This document shows, piece by piece, positions 6,981 through 10,479 of a stretch of DNA of 10,479 nt (within the stretch, counting starts at the first letter, position 1; every line of letters begins with the position of its first letter). The position numbers were made by a program, and so were the translations under genes. The notes beneath the pieces are model-generated. The model did not search any database and was not told where the DNA came from. It saw nothing but the letters and a program-made list of their open reading frames with translations. This stretch comes from Actinomycetes bacterium (GTDB lineage: Bacteria; Actinomycetota; Thermoleophilia; Gaiellales; Gaiellaceae). Location: positions 1 through 10,479 of the forward strand of contig JAUXJK010000040.1 in NCBI GenBank assembly GCA_030624785.1. The letters run 5' to 3'.

Positions 6981-8432
6981 CTAGCTCGCGATGCTGCAAA
7001 CGCCGCGTTGGACGATCGCCACAGCGCCCAGGAGAGATCCTCCGGGAAGGTCGCTGGACGGGTGATTCGGGTTTCCACGCGGCGAGCAGAGCTGAGCGCG
7101 AACGGGTTCGCCTCGAAGTCCCATGAGCGATTCGACGGGCAGTAGGCGTATCGGTGCGCCGGTGAGCCGAGCGGGCAGCGGTAGGCCGAACGAGGTTGAG
7201 TACGGGATCCCACTCAGCTCCGGCGGCGCGGCATCATCAACGACCGAGAGAGCGGGTGCAAACACACGGTCGTTGGTGACCGCCCCGACAGTAAGAGCTT
7301 CTGGTGCAATGGCGGGTGAGGTGATTGTGCCGGCCCCGAGCGCGTCCCGGCTGTTCCCTGCCGAGACGACGACGAGTACTCCCGCTCTCGTCGCGTTGGC
7401 GACGGCTTCAACGAGGGCATCGCGATCGGGATCGATCTCAATGCCGCCGCCGGAGAAGTTGATGATGTCCATTCCGTCGCGGACCGCGGCTTCGAATGCA
7501 GAAAGGATCTGCGAAGTCGTGGCAACGTTCCCGACGGGCGAGGGCTCATTGAATACGCGGTAGTTGCCGAGGAAGGCGGAGGACGCGACTCCGCGTATCT
7601 GCGCGATACGAGGATGATCCGCACCTGCCTCGGCGACGGTTGGTGCTCCCGCCGCGATGCCGGCGACGTGGCTTCCGTGGAAGCTCACGCTTCGATCGAG
7701 CGGCCGTCGCGCGGCTCGCCCTGCATCGGGTGTCGTGAAGCTTCGAGCCACGATCACTTTGCGGTTGACGTAGTTCTTGTTGCCCTTCGGAAAGCCGGGT
7801 GGGTATGTGAGTCCCTTCGGGCTAAAGAGAGGGTTCTTCGGGTCGATGCCATCGTCGACGATGGCGATCTTCACACCAGCTCCTGTCGAGCCCACTGCGG
7901 CCTCGAGTGCGTCAGCTCCGATCACGCCTCGACCCCGGTCGACCTGGGGTCTGTAGATGAGGCTCGGGAACACTTCGTCGATCCAGGGGAGCTTCTCGAG
8001 TTGGGCGAGATCGTTGGTTGGAAGATCGAGGGACAGAGCGTTTAGCAGGATCCTGTGTCGGGCCGTAATGCGCGCACGGGGCAGGGTCTCGCTGAGTTGG
8101 ACGCGCGCCTGCTCCTGCTCGCGCGCGACCGCACTCAACCTGCGCTTTGCCTGTGGCGATCGGAGATCGAGATCAGCAGATCGTGTACGTGCAGACGGCC
8201 CGTCGAGTGTCGCCAGCGGTTCGACTCTCAGCTGTACGAGGACAGAAACGGTGTCTTGCCTGACTGGCACGGGCAGCGAGAGATCGGTGCTCGGCCGACT
8301 GTCTGACGAGGACGCGGTCTCGTTCGTGCCAACTGGCCAGAAGGCGGCCGAGGCCGGGACCGACGTGGCGAGCGCTATCGCGCAGGCGAGGAACACGAAC
8401 GCGAGGCGCACGCAGCCAAAGCTAGCAAGCAT
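6981..8432 (-). CDS. N-terminal half of the interrupted S8 protease (signal peptide, propeptide, Asp and His of the triad)
   Basis: This 483-residue frame ends at the premature TAG. Residues 1-29 form a Sec signal peptide (Arg9, a hydrophobic core at about 10-23, then VPASA with likely cleavage before AF). About 60-160 resembles the inhibitor I9 propeptide, with VSVLVQL and the closing LPWIDEVFPS. The S8 domain follows: IVDDGID at 191-197 with catalytic Asp193; FHGSHVAGIAAG at 251-262 with catalytic His252; VVVSAGN at 354-360 with oxyanion Asn360. The PA domain starts near 415 and is cut after RGVCSIAS. If translated as it stands, the product would be exported without its Ser and probably degraded. 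AAGGAG on the minus strand at 8456-8451 is 18 nt from the ATG, an unusually long spacing, but an in-frame TAG just upstream leaves no earlier start. Confidence 0.82.
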   Translation of the reverse strand: MLASFGCVRLAFVFLACAIALATSVPASAAFWPVGTNETASSSDSRPSTDLSLPVPVRQDTVSVLVQLRVEPLATLDGPSARTRSADLDLRSPQAKRRLSAVAREQEQARVQLSETLPRARITARHRILLNALSLDLPTNDLAQLEKLPWIDEVFPSLIYRPQVDRGRGVIGADALEAAVGSTGAGVKIAIVDDGIDPKNPLFSPKGLTYPPGFPKGNKNYVNRKVIVARSFTTPDAGRAARRPLDRSVSFHGSHVAGIAAGAPTVAEAGADHPRIAQIRGVASSAFLGNYRVFNEPSPVGNVATTSQILSAFEAAVRDGMDIINFSGGGIEIDPDRDALVEAVANATRAGVLVVVSAGNSRDALGAGTITSPAIAPEALTVGAVTNDRVFAPALSVVDDAAPPELSGIPYSTSFGLPLPARLTGAPIRLLPVESLMGLRGEPVRAQLCSPRGNPNHPSSDLPGGSLLGAVAIVQRGVCSIAS

Positions 8433-8456
8433 GCGCGTCGGCTCAACACGCTCCTT

Positions 8457-8470
8457 CGCCTAGCGCCTAG
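8457..8470. repeat. Tandem 7-bp repeat in the protease-fabI divergent spacer
   Basis: CGCCTAG occurs twice in tandem (8457-8463, 8464-8470), the second copy running into the fabI -10 element. GCGCCT recurs again at 8475-8480. It could be a regulator binding site given its place between divergent genes, but it is short and may be chance in GC-rich DNA. Confidence 0.3.
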
Positions 8471-8473
8471 AAT
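8468..8473 (+). promoter_or_regulatory. -10 element for a leaderless or nearly leaderless fabI transcript
   Basis: TAGAAT at 8468-8473 matches TATAAT at five of six positions and lies 9 nt before the fabI ATG. Transcription from it would start about 0-3 nt before the ATG. This agrees with the complete lack of a Shine-Dalgarno site upstream of fabI. No clear -35 is visible 16-19 nt upstream. The element sits within the 5' leader of the divergent protease gene, so the two promoters must overlap in the 50-bp gap and the start of fabI. Confidence 0.5.
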
Positions 8474-8482
8474 GGCGCCTCG

Positions 8483-9259
8483 ATGTCAGGTTCTCTTTCC
8501 GGCAAGCGAGGCCTCGTACTAGGCGTGGCAAACAAGCGATCGATCGCCTGGTCGATTGCCAGCCGGCTCGCCGAGGCGGACGCCGAGATGGCCTTCACGT
8601 ATCAAGGTGGGCGCATCGAGAAGGGCGTGCGCGACCTCGCGGAGTCGGTCAACAGCCCGCTTGTCACGTCGTGCGATGTGCGCGATGACGCCGACATCGC
8701 CCGCGCGTTCGACGAGGTGGGCGAGGCGTTCGACGGCAAACTCGACTTTCTCGTGCATTCCGTCGCATTTGCGGCAGCGGAAGACCTCGAGGGTCGCTTC
8801 ACCGACACCCCGCGCGATCGCTTCTGGCTCGCGCTGGATGTAAGTGCCTACTCGCTCGTTGCCTGCGCCCATGCGGCCGAGCCGCTCATGCGCGATGCGG
8901 GCGGCTCGATCGTGACGATGACGTACCTCGGCGGCGAGCGAGCTGTTCCTCGCTACAACGTTATGGGCGTCGCCAAGGCGGCGCTTGATGCGTCTGTCCG
9001 CTATCTCGCGTGGGACCTGGGCGAAAACGACATCCGCGTCAACGCGATCTCTGCCGGGCCGGTGCGTACGCTCGCGGCGCGGTCGATTCCGGGTTTCGGC
9101 GCGATGGAGGAGATCGTCGCGCAGCGAGCGCCGCTGCGTCGCCAGATCGACGGTGGCGACGTTGCAGGTGCCGCCGCGTATCTTCTCTCCGACGAGGCAC
9201 GCAACGTCACGGCGACGACGCTCTACGTCGACGCTGGTTTTCACTCGATGGGCATGTAG
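8483..9259 (+). CDS. fabI: Enoyl-[acyl-carrier-protein] reductase (NADH), FabI type
   Basis: The 258-residue protein catalyses the last reduction of each fatty-acid elongation cycle, trans-2-enoyl-ACP to acyl-ACP, in the cytosol; the length is typical. FabI-specific features within the SDR fold: the cofactor loop GVANKRSIAWSIA at 14-26, replacing the ordinary TGxxxGxG; LVHSVAFA at 90-97; TYLGGERAVPRYNVMGVAK at 147-165, carrying Tyr148, Tyr158 and Lys165 in the Y-x6-K arrangement diagnostic of the family; NAISAGPVRTLAA at 187-199, over the substrate-binding loop; and the closing YVDAGFHSMGM. The position equivalent to Gly93 of the E. coli enzyme is Ala95, a common natural variant. No Shine-Dalgarno site precedes the ATG; the TAGAAT 9 nt upstream suggests a leaderless mRNA. 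No fabG or other fatty-acid gene is adjacent here. Confidence 0.96.
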   Translation: MSGSLSGKRGLVLGVANKRSIAWSIASRLAEADAEMAFTYQGGRIEKGVRDLAESVNSPLVTSCDVRDDADIARAFDEVGEAFDGKLDFLVHSVAFAAAEDLEGRFTDTPRDRFWLALDVSAYSLVACAHAAEPLMRDAGGSIVTMTYLGGERAVPRYNVMGVAKAALDASVRYLAWDLGENDIRVNAISAGPVRTLAARSIPGFGAMEEIVAQRAPLRRQIDGGDVAGAAAYLLSDEARNVTATTLYVDAGFHSMGM

Positions 9260-9277
9260 GCACCCAGCGGTTGAAAT

Positions 9278-9294
9278 CGTGGACGCCCTCCACG
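9278..9294 (+). terminator. Small hairpin 19 nt after fabI (weak terminator candidate)
   Basis: CGTGGA at 9278-9283 pairs with TCCACG at 9289-9294 around a 5-nt loop. A second small hairpin, CCCTC-CTGA-GAGGG, follows at 9312-9325. Position after fabI suits a terminator, but neither is followed by a T-run. Confidence 0.3.
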
Positions 9295-9369
9295 CGATCT
9301 AGTTAGCGAAGCCCTCCTGAGAGGGATAGCCGACGCGTCCGGATGGTGCCAGGCTGCGTGGGATTGCGC

Positions 9370-9388
9370 TCGCCCTCCCCGGGGGCGA
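9370..9388 (+). other. GC-rich hairpin upstream of the GGDEF gene
   Basis: TCGCCC at 9370-9375 pairs with GGGCGA at 9383-9388 around a 7-nt loop, ending 27 nt before the ATG at 9416. It may be a late terminator for fabI or part of the leader of the cyclase gene. It does not resemble a known c-di-GMP riboswitch. Apart from this and the two hairpins nearer fabI, nothing further is recognised in the 156-nt spacer. Confidence 0.3.
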
Positions 9389-9415
9389 CGAAGGACACAA
9401 CAACTGCAACGCCCA

Positions 9416-10479
9416 ATGCGTTCATCCGCGGTCCGCAAGCCGGATCCAACTAGCCGTGCCGTCGCGAGATCTGAGCTCGCCCGCGCGGGTCTCGTGGTGC
9501 GCGTCGCGCAGGCGCTGGCGCGGGCGACGGACGAGGCGGGAGCGTGCTGCGCTGTCGCACACGAGCTGTGCCAGCTTGCGGGAACGAGCGCGGTTGCGGT
9601 CTACCTTCTTGGTGGCGCGCCCGAGGGCGAGTTGCGTTTGGCAGCGCACGCGGGCGACGGTCGCCGCGAGGCCTGGAACAGCCAGCTCGCACTTCCGCGT
9701 CGCGCCGCGAGGGCCGATCGGCCTACGCCGGCGACGCGAGTTGACAGCCACCAGCTTGCATCCATCGGCGTAGCGAGCCGTTCTGTCGTCGCGATTCCTC
9801 TGGCATGTCGGGACGAGCGACTCGGCGTGCTCGTCGTCGCAGGCGAGGACGCGCTTCCACCCGAGCGGACCGTGATCACCACTGTCGCTGATCTTGCGAG
9901 CTCGACACTTTCCACCCTGCGACGACTCGCCGAAAGCGCCGAGGAGGCCCGGCGCGACGCATTGACAGGGTTGCCCAACAAGCGCGCGTTTCGCGAACTC
10001 CTCAGCTCGACTCGGGATGCGGGGCAAGCTGCCGACTCGAGCCTCTCGCTCGTCGCGTTCGACATCGACAACTTCAAACGGATCAACGATACGCAGGGAC
10101 ACCCGACAGGAGACCGCGTGCTCCGGCAGGTCGCGCGAGTGACCTTGCGCGCTCTGCGTGCTGGTGAAGAGGCGTTTCGGGTCGGCGGCGAGGAGTTCGC
10201 AATCGTGGTGCCGGAGTCGCTCGATGTAGCGGTTGGGGTTGCCGAGCGCGTCAGGCGGGCTCTCGCTGACGCGACGCGCGACGTGCTCCCAACGATCTCC
10301 GCTGGCGTTGCCTCGATATGCCTGGGCAGAGGAAGCATCGACGAGCTCATCGGGGCGGCAGACGCGGCGCTCTATGAGGCCAAGCGGGGCGGAAAGAATC
10401 GCGTCGTTGCGGATGGGGAAGTCTTTGAGCAGCCGCGGATCGAGCGAGGCGGCCGCGAGCGCTCCACGCGCGATCTGCG
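9416..10479 (+). CDS. GAF-GGDEF protein, probable diguanylate cyclase (C-terminus beyond window)
   Basis: The frame is open from ATG 9416 to the right edge (354 codons plus 2 nt). About residues 20-165 form a GAF sensor domain, ending in the typical SVVAIPLACRDERLGVLVVAG strand pair (about 123-143), followed by a helical linker at 150-180. The GGDEF domain spans about 181-332: DALTGLPNKRAF at 181-192, FDIDNFKRINDTQGHPTGD at 215-233 (metal-binding Asp216, substrate Asn224 and Asp233), RVGGEEF at 255-261 as an intact active-site loop, ISAGVAS at 294-300, and ADAALYEAKRGGKNRV at 315-330. It should make cyclic di-GMP from two GTP. The inhibitory I-site, normally RxxD five residues before GGDEF, reads RAGE at 248-251, so product inhibition may be altered. 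No transmembrane segment is present, so it is a soluble sensor. No in-frame ATG, GTG or TTG lies upstream after the last stop; an AAGGA at 9391-9395 is too far to be an ideal ribosome site. Confidence 0.93.
   Translation, partial: MRSSAVRKPDPTSRAVARSELARAGLVVRVAQALARATDEAGACCAVAHELCQLAGTSAVAVYLLGGAPEGELRLAAHAGDGRREAWNSQLALPRRAARADRPTPATRVDSHQLASIGVASRSVVAIPLACRDERLGVLVVAGEDALPPERTVITTVADLASSTLSTLRRLAESAEEARRDALTGLPNKRAFRELLSSTRDAGQAADSSLSLVAFDIDNFKRINDTQGHPTGDRVLRQVARVTLRALRAGEEAFRVGGEEFAIVVPESLDVAVGVAERVRRALADATRDVLPTISAGVASICLGRGSIDELIGAADAALYEAKRGGKNRVVADGEVFEQPRIERGGRERSTRDL

Larger units (their letters stand above)
5007..8432 (-). pseudogene. Secreted subtilisin-like serine protease (S8, PA-domain insert) interrupted by an in-frame TAG
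   Basis: One continuous reading frame of 1,141 residues plus stop is recovered if the TAG at 6983-6981 (codon 484) is ignored; no frameshift is involved. The order across the break is that of a large secreted subtilase: signal peptide, inhibitor propeptide, S8 catalytic domain with a PA domain inserted between the oxyanion Asn and the catalytic Ser, an Fn3-like domain, then Ig-like segments. The TAG falls inside the PA domain, between RGVCSIAS and VERARRAGAIGV. In the family pattern (RG-C-F--K---A--AGA) the stop aligns with the conserved Lys, so a single A-to-T change (AAG to TAG) explains it. Neither half alone holds the Asp-His-Ser triad. The remaining sequence keeps all motifs and has no other damage, so the mutation is either very recent or a sequencing or assembly error. 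Confidence 0.8.

Noticed and set aside
6978..6986. Programmed readthrough or amber recoding (for example pyrrolysine) at the protease TAG
   Set aside because: TAG is the ordinary stop of most genes here, the downstream context is TAG-GTG rather than a known leaky context, and no recoding element or pyrrolysine gene is visible. A nonsense mutation or sequence error is simpler.
8765..8776. Natural triclosan resistance of FabI from Ala at the E. coli Gly93 position
   Set aside because: Ala is common at this position in natural FabI enzymes that remain inhibitor-sensitive, so resistance cannot be inferred.
8519..9244. Minus-strand open frame of 241 codons opposite fabI
   Set aside because: It is antisense to a well-supported FabI, has an Arg-rich low-complexity translation and shows no recognisable domain: a GC-rich shadow frame.
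9601..10350. Minus-strand open frame of 249 codons opposite the GGDEF gene
   Set aside because: The product is Ser/Arg/Ala-rich with no domain, whereas the plus strand encodes complete GAF and GGDEF motifs across the same bases.
1..10479. tRNA, rRNA, CRISPR array, insertion sequence or integrase
   Set aside because: No cloverleaf-like sequence, regularly spaced direct repeats, transposase motifs or terminal inverted repeats with target duplication were seen on either strand.

Overview
The window is GC-rich bacterial DNA with dense, ordinary chromosomal genes and no sign of phage, insertion sequence or CRISPR. The gene content and style (bacterial-type AhcY, FabI-type reductase, FIST protein, GAF-GGDEF cyclase, genes lacking a Shine-Dalgarno site) fit an actinobacterium, possibly of the class Thermoleophilia. 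The taxonomic call is inference and only moderately secure.

Layout. (1) 1-257, minus: the N-terminal part of a lipoprotein that runs off the left edge. (2) 258-482: divergent intergenic region holding an SAH riboswitch with a readable expression platform. (3) 483-1901, plus: adenosylhomocysteinase (ahcY), controlled by that riboswitch. (4) 1902-2083: convergent intergenic region with two strong inverted repeats. (5) 8432 down to 2084, minus: a head-to-tail run read in the order secreted subtilisin-like (S8) protease, histone-deacetylase-family amidohydrolase, short-chain dehydrogenase, FIST-domain protein. The protease reading frame is cut by one in-frame TAG inside its PA domain. The protease and deacetylase genes are 2 nt apart and the dehydrogenase and FIST genes overlap by ATGA, so these look co-translated. 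(6) 8433-8482: a 50-bp divergent spacer. (7) 8483-9259, plus: enoyl-ACP reductase (fabI). (8) 9260-9415: spacer with small hairpins. (9) 9416 to the right edge, plus: GAF-GGDEF diguanylate cyclase, missing only its extreme C-terminus.

How the genes work together. The clearest functional unit is the riboswitch plus ahcY: SAH, the toxic by-product of methylation, is predicted to switch on the enzyme that removes it. fabI serves fatty-acid elongation. The protease-deacetylase-dehydrogenase-FIST run has no recognised joint pathway. The most notable items are the riboswitch platform, in which one strand is shared by the pseudoknot and a Shine-Dalgarno-masking stem, and the amber codon that separates the protease's Asp and His from its Ser. 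Nothing here qualifies with confidence as a wholly new system.
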